Assembly: GCA_902495265.1 (NCBI GenBank)
Contig: CABUWR010000088.1
Span: 1-6,037 of the forward strand
Source: an uncultured Collinsella sp.
GTDB taxonomy: Bacteria > Actinomycetota > Coriobacteriia > Coriobacteriales > Coriobacteriaceae
Direction of reading: 5' to 3'
Length of the DNA stretch: 6,037 nt
Positions 1-5,953 of the stretch are shown in pieces. A model generated the notes under the pieces. That model had not been told where the DNA came from and did not search any database. It was given only the letters and a program-made list of their open reading frames with translations. Both the position numbers and the translations under genes were made by a program. The first letter of the stretch is position 1; the number at the start of each line of letters is the position of its first letter.

Positions 1-2500
1 CAACCACACGGGCGACGACTCGATTTATTTCAACCGCTACGGCAACTACCCGGGCGTGGGTGCCTGGCAGAGCGAGGATTCACCGTGGCGTGATGCGTTT
101 ACCTTCCACGAGGACGGCTCGTACGACTGCTGGTGGGGCGTGGGCAATATGCCGGCCATCAACGAGAAGTCCGAGCTGGTGCGCGAGAGGCTCCTGGGCA
201 AGGACGGCGTGATCCGCAAATGGCTGCGCGCCGGTGCCCATGGTTGGCGCTTGGACGTCGCCGACGAGCTTTCCGACGACTTCCTGGCCGAGATCAAGAA
301 GGCCGTACTTGCCGAAAAGCCTGACGCACTGCTGCTCGGCGAAGTCTGGGAAGACGCCTCCAACAAGATTAGCTACGGCCATCTGCGCCGCTACCTGCAG
401 GGCTCCGAGCTGGACTCTGCTATGGATTACCCCTTTCGTGACATGGTCATCGGCTTTTTGATGGGCTACAAGAACGCCTACCAAGCTGCCGAGGATATCG
501 AGACCCTGCGCGAGAACTACCCGAGCGAGGCATTGTCCTGCGCGCTCAATCTGCTTTCGAGCCACGACCGTCCACGCATCATCTCGGTGCTCGGGGGCGG
601 CCCCGACGAGTCGCAGCTGCCCGAGTGCGAGCGCAGCAAATGGCGCCTGGACGAGAACTCGATGGGCCTGGCCAAGAGCCGTTTTTGGCTTGCAACGCTC
701 ATGCAGATGACCTTCCCCGGCGTGCCTTCGATCTACTACGGCGACGAGTACGGCCTGGAGGGCCTGACCGATCCGGGCAATCGCCGCACGCTGCCGACCA
801 AGGACCAACTGCACGACTTCGACACGCTGGCTATTGTCAAGAACGCCTCCGCCGTACGCCGCGCACTGCCATTTATGATCGACGGCGAGATCAAGGCCTT
901 CGCGCTCAACGACGAGGTGCTGGCATACAACCGCACGGGCAAGGATGGCGAGTCCGCGACGGTTATCATCAACCGCAGCCTGCGCAATTCGCACCGCGTG
1001 ACGATTCCGGCGCTCGACGAATGCGCAAGTGACGTGATTAGCGGTCACGAGTGCGAGATCCACAACGGTACGGTCACGCTCGATCTGTATCCGCTGGGCT
1101 CGTCGATCATCTATCACCATGCCGAGCAGCGCCTGCAGGAGCCGCTCGATCATGGCGCGGGCGTCGTGTGCCATATCACCTCGGTACCCACCGACGACGG
1201 CAAGCCAGGCACGATTGGCGCGCCCACGCGTCGCTTTATCGACCACCTGGCCGCTATGGGTATGCGCTACTGGCAGGTTCTGCCTGTCAACCCGACGGAC
1301 TTCTTCCGCTCCCCTTACGCTGGGCCTTCGGCCTTTGCGGGCAATATTGACCTACTGCCCGAAAGCCAAGAGGAGCTGGCGGCCGACTTTGAGACCTGGA
1401 AGGCCCGAGGCGGAGAGGATGCAGACCCGCTCTACACGGCGTTTAAGCATCGCAACGCCGATTGGCTCGAGAAGTACTGCGTCTACATGGGCGTCAAGAA
1501 GTACTTTAAAGGCGAATCGCGTCACGATTGGCCGGCCGATGTCGCGCGCTACAACGAGCATCTGATTGACGACAAGCGTTTCCACGACGAGGCAGAGCTT
1601 CAGGCGTACATGCAGTACCGCTTTGACCTGGCCTGGTGCGAGCTCATGAACTATGCGCACAAGAAAGGCATCGAGGTCATCGGCGATATTCCCATGTATG
1701 TCTCGGACGATTCGGCAGATGCGTGGAGCGAACCCGAGAACTTCTGGCTGTCCGATACCGGCAAGGCGATTGAGATTTCGGGCGCTCCGCCCGACAATTT
1801 TGCGCCCGAGGGCCAGGTGTGGGGCAACCCCACCTTCCGTTGGGATCACATGAAGGAGAACGGCTACCGCTGGTGGATGGACCGTCTGCGTCGCGCGTTC
1901 TCGCTCTACGACCGAGTGCGCCTGGACCACTTCCTGGGATTCCACAGCTACTTTAGCATTCCCGCAGGCAAAGCCTGCGCTGACGGCCGCTGGCTGGCGG
2001 GTCCGGGCAAGGACCTGTTCCAGACTGCCTATGACGAGCTGGGGCCGCTCAACTTTATCGCCGAGGACCTGGGCTATTTGACGCCCGGTGTTCGCGCCAT
2101 GGCTTCGACCTGCGGCTTCCCCGGCATGGACGTGCTGGAGTTTAGCGATTACGACGTCCGCAACGGCGTGTATCCCACGCCGGGCAAGATTCTGTACACC
2201 TCGACGCACGACACCTCGACGCTCGCCGGTTGGTGCACGCGTTCCTTTGCGGGCGGCGACGAGCCGAGCGGTGTTGAGGTGGCGGCCAAGCTGATGGGCG
2301 ACGCGCTGGCAAGCGACGCTCCCCTGGTGATGATGCCGCTGCAGGACATCCTGGGGCTAGGCGACGATGCGCGAATGAACGTGCCGGGTGTCGCCACGGG
2401 AAACTGGACCTGGCAGGCCGATGAGGCCGACGTTGCGGCCGCCGAGGGCAAAACTGCACAGCTCCTGCGCAACACCCATAGATTCTGGGGCGAAGCGTGA
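1..2500 (+). CDS. malQ: GH13 amylase/neopullulanase-like domain fused to GH77 4-alpha-glucanotransferase (5' end outside window)
   Basis: The reading frame is open from base 2 (NHTGDDSIYFN...), so the protein starts upstream; 832 residues are visible. Residues about 1-375 are GH13. They show the end of conserved region I (NHTG), region II GWRLD with the nucleophile Asp at 254-256, region III GEVWED with the acid Glu at 341-343, region IV SSHDRPR with Asp at 566-568, and FPGVPSIYYGDE. CWWGVGNMPAIN and YLQGSELDSAMDYPFR resemble neopullulanase/amylopullulanase-type enzymes. A small beta-rich C-domain ends near base 1120. GH77 then follows almost without linker (about 1140-2500): WQVLPVNPTD, SPYAGPSAFAGN, DDSADAW, GAPPDNF, GQVWGNPTFRWD, RLDHFLGF (nucleophile Asp 1925-1927), AEDLG (acid/base Glu 2063-2065) and STHDTST (Asp 2210-2212). 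By family knowledge GH13 of this type cleaves alpha-1,4 (sometimes alpha-1,6) glucans, and GH77 transfers glucan chains and releases glucose. Both catalytic triads are intact, so both halves are probably active, likely in cytosolic maltodextrin or glycogen use. The symbol refers to the GH77 half only. Confidence 0.93.
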   Translation, partial: NHTGDDSIYFNRYGNYPGVGAWQSEDSPWRDAFTFHEDGSYDCWWGVGNMPAINEKSELVRERLLGKDGVIRKWLRAGAHGWRLDVADELSDDFLAEIKKAVLAEKPDALLLGEVWEDASNKISYGHLRRYLQGSELDSAMDYPFRDMVIGFLMGYKNAYQAAEDIETLRENYPSEALSCALNLLSSHDRPRIISVLGGGPDESQLPECERSKWRLDENSMGLAKSRFWLATLMQMTFPGVPSIYYGDEYGLEGLTDPGNRRTLPTKDQLHDFDTLAIVKNASAVRRALPFMIDGEIKAFALNDEVLAYNRTGKDGESATVIINRSLRNSHRVTIPALDECASDVISGHECEIHNGTVTLDLYPLGSSIIYHHAEQRLQEPLDHGAGVVCHITSVPTDDGKPGTIGAPTRRFIDHLAAMGMRYWQVLPVNPTDFFRSPYAGPSAFAGNIDLLPESQEELAADFETWKARGGEDADPLYTAFKHRNADWLEKYCVYMGVKKYFKGESRHDWPADVARYNEHLIDDKRFHDEAELQAYMQYRFDLAWCELMNYAHKKGIEVIGDIPMYVSDDSADAWSEPENFWLSDTGKAIEISGAPPDNFAPEGQVWGNPTFRWDHMKENGYRWWMDRLRRAFSLYDRVRLDHFLGFHSYFSIPAGKACADGRWLAGPGKDLFQTAYDELGPLNFIAEDLGYLTPGVRAMASTCGFPGMDVLEFSDYDVRNGVYPTPGKILYTSTHDTSTLAGWCTRSFAGGDEPSGVEVAAKLMGDALASDAPLVMMPLQDILGLGDDARMNVPGVATGNWTWQADEADVAAAEGKTAQLLRNTHRFWGEA

Positions 2501-2544
2501 TAAAACCCCCGATATAGGGTACAGTTACAGCTGTTTGAATTTAT

Positions 2545-2569
2545 GCGGGCAGAGCGATCTGCCCGCTTT
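2545..2569 (+). terminator. Strong GC-rich hairpin between the fusion gene and the zinc-ribbon gene
   Basis: GCGGGCAGA pairs perfectly with TCTGCCCGC (9 bp, loop GCGA), followed by only three Ts. It starts 45 bases after the fusion gene stop and ends 22 bases before the next ATG. It could be an intrinsic terminator for the fusion gene, though the U tract is short. It could also be a leader stem-loop of the zinc-ribbon mRNA. I see no convincing -35/-10 pair in 2501-2588; TATAGG at 2513-2518 and TACAGT at 2520-2525 lack a matching -35. Confidence 0.5.
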
Positions 2570-2588
2570 GTGCTGAAAAGGAAGTATT

Positions 2589-2825
2589 ATGGCGCGCTAC
2601 GATTACAAGTGCTCGAGCTGCGGCAACGTGTTTGAGGTTGAGCATCCCATGTCCGAGACCCCCGAGGTCGTGTGCCCAAGTTGCGGCGCTCCGGCGGCCA
2701 AGACGTTCTCGGCCAGCGGCATCAAGTTTGAGGGCAGCGGCTTCTACAACACCGACCAGCGCAGCGGTGGTTCCAGCACCAACGCCACCAGCGGCTGCTG
2801 TGCCAACTGCCCACACAACCACTAG
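2589..2825 (+). CDS. FmdB-family zinc-ribbon protein
   Basis: This is a 78-residue protein. The N-terminus MARYDYKCSSCGNVFEV and two CxxC knuckles (Cys8/Cys11 and Cys29/Cys32, 17 residues apart) form a treble-clef zinc ribbon of the FmdB/CxxC_CXXC_SSSS type. The segment IKFEGSGFYNTD (about residues 45-56) is the conserved second half of that family. A Gly/Ser/Thr-rich linker leads to a C-terminal tail, SGCCANCPHNH, with three further Cys and two His that could bind a second metal; that is inference. Length is typical for the family. The ATG is supported by the Shine-Dalgarno-like AAGGAAG at 2578-2584. The family was named after a putative regulator of formamidase expression, but its molecular role is not settled, so I assign none. 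It is followed by a large stem-loop (2861-2925) and faces rsmB convergently. Confidence 0.93.
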   Translation: MARYDYKCSSCGNVFEVEHPMSETPEVVCPSCGAPAAKTFSASGIKFEGSGFYNTDQRSGGSSTNATSGCCANCPHNH

Positions 2826-2860
2826 AGACAAGCGGTCCCGACACCCAGGTTCCCTGTTGA

Positions 2861-2925
2861 GTTGCGGTGAAATAGTTCCTGAATCAGCCCAACCAACGGC
2901 CAAACAGGAACTATTTCACCGCAAC
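2861..2925 (+). repeat. Perfect 21-bp inverted repeat (GTTGCGGTGAAATA family, copy 1); probable terminator of the zinc-ribbon gene
   Basis: The left arm 2861-2881 and right arm 2905-2925 are perfect reverse complements of 21 bp, separated by a 23-base loop (2882-2904). The stem lies 35 bases after the zinc-ribbon stop codon and is followed on the + strand by GTTTCTTT, a weak U-rich tail, so termination is a reasonable role. The arm core recurs in copy 2 at 3201-3267, which argues that this is a repeat family and not a gene-specific terminator. Confidence 0.8.
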
Positions 2926-2982
2926 GTTTCTTTAGATCGGATTTCAGGGTGATGCTGAGTTTGTAACATTTCAAAACTCTGC

Positions 2983-3114
2983 CGGATTACGGGGCTGAAT
3001 TGACAACCTCTATCCATTCCGGTAATTTGCAAATTTCAACAAGCCATCTACCTGCGGTTTTATTTAGGCCATTTTTGCTGTGGTCGGGCATCACCGATCT
3101 AGCCCCGTAATCCG
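2983..3114. repeat. 132-bp segment bounded by 14-bp inverted repeats
   Basis: CGGATTACGGGGCT at 2983-2996 is exactly mirrored by AGCCCCGTAATCCG at 3101-3114, with 104 bases between. The interior is AT-rich and non-coding. The shape (short terminal inverted repeats, no ORF, intergenic) suggests a miniature mobile element or a structured non-coding element. However, I see no flanking target-site duplication and the size is small. The repeat is certain; the nature of the element is not. Confidence 0.6.
3024..3035. repeat. 12-bp perfect palindrome AATTTGCAAATT
   Basis: This is a perfect self-complementary site inside the 2983-3114 segment, about 19 bases off its centre. It has the form of a dimeric protein-binding site, but no promoter is evident nearby, and an AT-rich palindrome this long can occur by chance. 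Confidence 0.35.
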
Positions 3115-3200
3115 CCCTACTTTTGATAACAGCAAGTATGAGTCGGGCTATTTTTCCCACTCTTTACCGCTTTTGCGATCTCCACTCGCACGACCTTCTG

Positions 3201-3267
3201 AGTTGCGGTGAAATAAGGACTATTTGGCGGCTAGAAGCCGCTATTCAATCCCTATTTCACCGCAACT
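3201..3267 (-). repeat. Inverted repeat of the GTTGCGGTGAAATA family (copy 2), directly 3' of rsmB
   Basis: AGTTGCGGTGAAATA (3201-3215) and its reverse complement (3253-3267) form a perfect 15-bp stem. The 37-base interior holds a nested hairpin, GCGGCT (3227-3232) with AGCCGC (3236-3241) and an AGA loop. On the minus strand the structure begins 6 bases after the rsmB stop, where a terminator would sit. No T tract follows it (the minus strand continues CAGAAGGTCG), so it is not a canonical intrinsic terminator. It shares 17 bases, TGAGTTGCGGTGAAATA, with copy 1. Confidence 0.75.
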
Positions 3268-3273
3268 TACTAG

Positions 3274-4674
3274 TTACTTGCGGACCAGCCTGGCGCAGAA
3301 GTGGCCGTCGTAGGAGTCGGCGTTCACCGGCACGCTTTGGAAAAGCCCTCGGTCGTTTTGGCGGACAGCTACCAGCTTCTTGGCCTGCGCAAAATCGGGC
3401 AGTTGCAGAATCTGTGCCTCGGAAAGCGGTGCCACGCTAAAACCTGCACCCTCGGGAGAAGCAAGGAACGCGTCGACGACCTGCGTGTTCTCTTCATCAA
3501 ACACCGAGCACGTCGCATAAATGAGCTCACCGCCCGCAGCAACGCGCGCGGAGGCCTCTTTGAGCATCGTCAGCTGCAGGCGGGGCAGCTCAGTCGTAAC
3601 GTCCTTTTCGGTCAGGCGCCACGGAATCTCGGGATGACGGCGCATGGTGCCGGTGCCCGAGCACGGGGCGTCGATAAACACCGTATCGAACAGGGCAGGT
3701 TTGCCGAGCATGGCATCAAACGACGTCAGCACCTCGTTGAGCTCGCAAGCATCACCCGAGACGGTACGAACGCCCTGGATACCCGCCTTATGCAGGCGCG
3801 CGAGATTCTGGTCGCACTTGCGGTCGTGCAAATCGAGCGCGGTATGCTGGCGCTCGTACCCGGCACGTTTGGCCTGGCACATCATCACATAGGTTTTAGT
3901 GCCGCGGCCGGCACCAATCTCCAGGCAACGCCCGGGACGCGTCGCCGCTGTGGCGATGAGCTGGGCGTTAAGGTCCGAAGCAACGGCAGCAGCGCGCTCA
4001 AACACGCCGGAAGCAACCGTGGCCTGTGCATCGACCGGCGCATGACAGCCCGGGAACACGGGTGCCACAAGCTGCGAAATGTACAGATCGGGCTTGGTCG
4101 CAAAGGCGTTCTCATGCAGAGCCAGGGGCGCGGGAGCCAGATTGCCTGCAAAGTTAAGCGCGCCCTCTGACGTGTCAAACGACGCCATAATGCGAGCGCA
4201 CAGCCAGCGCGGCAGGCCCATCAGGCGCGACAGACGCACCAGACGGCGCTCAGACTCATCGGCATCCGCCGCAGTGGCAAAGTCCTCGACGTTGTCCGCA
4301 ACCTTATGCAGCACGGCGTTCGCCAGACCGGCGGCAGACTTAGCGCCGCTGCGCACGAGCTCAACGCCCTGACTCACCGCAACGCGACCCGGCGTATGCA
4401 GATAGAGCATCTCGAAGGCCGAGATACGAAGTGCCATGCGCACACGAGGCGCGACCTTTTTGGGCTTATCGAGAAACTGGTCGAGCAGCTCATCCAAAAT
4501 GCCCTGGGTGGCTGCAACGCCAAGTGCTAAGCGGGCCGCAAAAGCAGAATCACGCTGGTCAATAGCCTTGGCCGAAGCACGGGACGAGAGCACGTCGCGC
4601 GCATACATGACGCGGCGATCGGCCTCCATCAAAACATCAAGCGCGAGCTTGCGCGCGGGTGACAACTTGCTCAT
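3274..4674 (-). CDS. rsmB: 16S rRNA (cytosine-967-C5)-methyltransferase RsmB
   Basis: RsmB uses S-adenosylmethionine to make m5C967 in 16S rRNA. This protein has 466 residues, near the usual 430-460. Residues about 1-150 are the NusB-like RNA-binding domain (LDVLMEADRR, AFEMLYLHTPGRVAVSQGVEL, GLANAVLHKVAD). The C-terminal half is the Rossmann methyltransferase. It carries SAM motif I as CLEIGAGRGTKT (about 250-261), motif IV DAPCSGTGTMRRHPEI (Cys338, the release Cys), motif VI YATCSVFDEEN (nucleophile Cys389), and the closing DGHFCARLVRK. Motif I is unusual, since the family normally has a CAAPGGKT-like sequence there. I chose the ATG at 4672-4674 because it overlaps the fmt stop in an ATGA, implying translational coupling; GGGG lies 9 bases upstream. 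A GTG at 4687-4689 would add five residues but is less likely. Downstream lies the stem-loop at 3201-3267. Confidence 0.95.
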   Translation of the reverse strand: MSKLSPARKLALDVLMEADRRVMYARDVLSSRASAKAIDQRDSAFAARLALGVAATQGILDELLDQFLDKPKKVAPRVRMALRISAFEMLYLHTPGRVAVSQGVELVRSGAKSAAGLANAVLHKVADNVEDFATAADADESERRLVRLSRLMGLPRWLCARIMASFDTSEGALNFAGNLAPAPLALHENAFATKPDLYISQLVAPVFPGCHAPVDAQATVASGVFERAAAVASDLNAQLIATAATRPGRCLEIGAGRGTKTYVMMCQAKRAGYERQHTALDLHDRKCDQNLARLHKAGIQGVRTVSGDACELNEVLTSFDAMLGKPALFDTVFIDAPCSGTGTMRRHPEIPWRLTEKDVTTELPRLQLTMLKEASARVAAGGELIYATCSVFDEENTQVVDAFLASPEGAGFSVAPLSEAQILQLPDFAQAKKLVAVRQNDRGLFQSVPVNADSYDGHFCARLVRK

Positions 4675-5591
4675 GACAGAACACCCCACGTAAGATCGGC
4701 ACCCTGCAGACCGGCAGCCCAGGCAGAAGCAGCCATAGCACGCTTGCCATCGGGCTTAACCTCGAGCAGCTCAACCGCGCCATCGGACAGGCCCAGGTAG
4801 ACGCGCTTGGCCTGAACGGCGACGAGCCCCTCGCCAAGCGACACATCTGCCGGCGCGGCATCAAGCACGCGCACGGTCTTTCCGGCAATCACGCAACGAG
4901 CGGGAGCGGTATCGGACGACGCAAGCACATGACGCACGCAACCAAGCGCTGCCATCTGAGGATCCAGACGCATCTCCTGCTTAGAAATCTTGGCGGCATG
5001 GGTAACAAGCGACTCATCCTGCTCAGTCCACACGGCGGTACCATCGGCAAGCGAAGGAAGCGTATCGTCAAGCAATTTGCCACCAAGCTCAGCAAGCTCC
5101 ATGGTCAGCGCCTCGGCATGCTTACCGGCAACCGACGTAGACGCCTGGGCACAATAAGCGCCCGTATCCACGCCATGCCCGATGCGCATAATGGAAACGC
5201 CAGCAACCTCGTCACCAGCGAGAATGGCACGCTGAATAGGAGCGGCGCCACGCCAACGAGGCAGCAAGGACGCATGAACATTCACAATGCCGAGCGGTGC
5301 CATATGCAGCACCTCATCAGGCAAAATGCAGCCATAGGCAGCCACACAGAAAATATCAGCCTGGGCAGCCTGAAGCGCCTCAACAACCTCAGGCGTCATA
5401 CGATTTGCCTCAACAACGGGCAACCCCAGCTCAAGCGCCTTAGCCTTAACAGGAGACGGCACCAACTTTTTACCACGCCCACGAACAGCATCGGGACGAG
5501 TAACAACAAGCGCAATCTCATTCCCAGCCTCGACGAGCGAAGTCAACGAAGGCACAGCAAAATCAGGCGTACCCATAAACACAATACGCAT
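4671..5591 (-). CDS. fmt: Methionyl-tRNA formyltransferase
   Basis: Fmt transfers a formyl group from 10-formyltetrahydrofolate to the amino group of Met on initiator tRNA, in the cytosol. The 306 residues match the family length of about 310. The N-terminal Rossmann domain starts RIVFMGTPDFAVPSL and carries TRPD...GRGKKLVPSPVK (31-48). The catalytic triad is Asn104 and His106 in VNVHASLLPRWRGAAPIQ plus Asp142 in GHGVDTG. AAKISKQEMRLD (199-210) precedes the C-terminal OB-fold tRNA-binding domain, which ends with LEVKPDGKRAMAASAW. The ATG has a strong Shine-Dalgarno. Its TGA overlaps the rsmB ATG, so the two genes form one translational unit. The first about 50 codons are strikingly rich in U-ending codons (about 28 U-ending to 3 C-ending by hand count), unlike rsmB, and the U-rich bias continues into the leader. 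Confidence 0.97.
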   Translation of the reverse strand: MRIVFMGTPDFAVPSLTSLVEAGNEIALVVTRPDAVRGRGKKLVPSPVKAKALELGLPVVEANRMTPEVVEALQAAQADIFCVAAYGCILPDEVLHMAPLGIVNVHASLLPRWRGAAPIQRAILAGDEVAGVSIMRIGHGVDTGAYCAQASTSVAGKHAEALTMELAELGGKLLDDTLPSLADGTAVWTEQDESLVTHAAKISKQEMRLDPQMAALGCVRHVLASSDTAPARCVIAGKTVRVLDAAPADVSLGEGLVAVQAKRVYLGLSDGAVELLEVKPDGKRAMAASAWAAGLQGADLTWGVLS

Positions 5592-5808
5592 AAAGAACGT
5601 CTCCCCTCAACCAAAGCCGAGACGGCTACAAATAACAGCGGAAAGCCAAGTACCCAGCCCATCCGCAATAACAGTTCAACAAGAACAAATATACCCAAAA
5701 CCAAAGAAAGAGCCGCAATAAAAGCAGCTCCCTCTCAACAAAGACTATCAGCGAAGGCGCCCCTCCCTGGCCCGACGGCACCCGGGCGAAAAGGAGCACG
5801 AAAATGCA
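5592..5808 (-). promoter_or_regulatory. U-rich fmt leader / probable promoter region
   Basis: These 217 bases between the long hairpin and fmt contain no supported gene. Read on the minus strand, the first part (about 5760-5808) is GC-rich, and about 5630-5760 is strongly T-rich. If the hairpin terminates the upstream transcript, the fmt-rsmB promoter should be here. The best match I find is TATATT (5688-5693) with TTGCGG (5713-5718) at a long 19-base spacing, which is weak. I recognise no riboswitch or T-box. Confidence 0.35.
5601..5608 (-). promoter_or_regulatory. Shine-Dalgarno site of fmt
   Basis: On the minus strand GAGGGGAG ends 9 bases before the fmt ATG (5589-5591) and fixes that start. 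A small hairpin, AGCCG-TCT-CGGCT (5615-5627), sits 6 bases upstream of it and may be incidental. Confidence 0.75.
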
Positions 5809-5945
5809 GTCCCCTTCCGCCGCAGGGCTTAGGTTATTGCTCCACGCGCAGTTCCGCACGAGCCGAAGAGCACTTAATGTGCTCTTCGTGCGAGCAGGAC
5901 TGTTTGAGCATGGAGCAAAACCTAAGCCCTGCGGCGGAAGGGGAC
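5809..5945. repeat. 137-base near-continuous hairpin between fmt and the upstream gene
   Basis: The outer arms 5809-5835 and 5919-5945 are perfect 27-bp reverse complements. After a single bulged A (5836), TTGCTCCA (5837-5844) pairs with TGGAGCAA (5911-5918). Past an internal loop, AGTTC (5850-5854) pairs with GGACT (5897-5901) with one G-U. Then CGCACGA (5855-5861) pairs with TCGTGCG (5886-5892), and AGAGCAC (5867-5873) pairs with GTGCTCT (5879-5885) around the loop TTAAT. That gives about 54 pairs in total. On the minus strand it begins 8 bases after the upstream stop codon and is followed by TGCATTTTCGTGCTCCTTTT, two short T runs. Termination is therefore plausible, but the stem is far longer than a normal terminator. 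It could also be an intergenic palindromic repeat. Confidence 0.8.
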
Positions 5946-5953
5946 GGTGGGAC

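Larger units (their letters stand above)
2826..3273. other. Gene-free convergent intergenic region with nested inverted repeats
   Basis: These 448 bases lie between the 3' ends of the zinc-ribbon gene (+) and rsmB (-). I find no ORF with a start, ribosome binding site and plausible composition. The centre (about 2926-3200) is visibly more AT-rich than the flanking genes. It holds two stem-loops sharing TGAGTTGCGGTGAAATA (2861-2925 and 3201-3267), a 132-bp segment with 14-bp terminal inverted repeats (2983-3114), and a 12-bp palindrome (3024-3035). There is also a small bulged hairpin at 3140-3162 (GAGT, bulged C, GGG pairing with CCCACTC). Confidence 0.85.

Noticed and set aside
1100..1150. 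Possible frameshift or stop splitting the GH13 and GH77 parts into two genes
   Set aside because: The frame is continuous and I see no ribosome binding site plus start at the junction that would favour separate genes.
80..1246. Long minus-strand open frame (388 codons) opposite the GH13 domain
   Set aside because: It lies entirely antisense to a domain with intact family motifs, has no recognisable domain, and is a typical GC-rich shadow frame.
1352..2209. Long minus-strand open frame opposite the GH77 domain
   Set aside because: It is antisense to GH77 motifs and its translation is low-complexity Val/Ala/Arg-rich without recognisable features.
2858..3267. CRISPR-like array from the repeated GTTGCGGTGAAATA units
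   Set aside because: The units occur as inverted pairs with unequal spacing, not as regularly spaced direct repeats, and no cas genes are present.
3123..3440. + strand open frame running from the intergenic region into the 3' end of rsmB
   Set aside because: It crosses the copy 2 stem-loop and then runs antisense to rsmB; the translation shows no domain.
3301..4170. 289-codon + strand open frame opposite rsmB
   Set aside because: It is codon-aligned antisense to rsmB, which has clear NusB-like and methyltransferase motifs.
5626..5859. 77-codon minus-strand frame with a hydrophobic, Leu/Phe-rich C-terminal half, like a small membrane protein
   Set aside because: The start is a GTG inside the hairpin arm with no ribosome binding site, and the hydrophobicity is what any T-rich stretch would encode.
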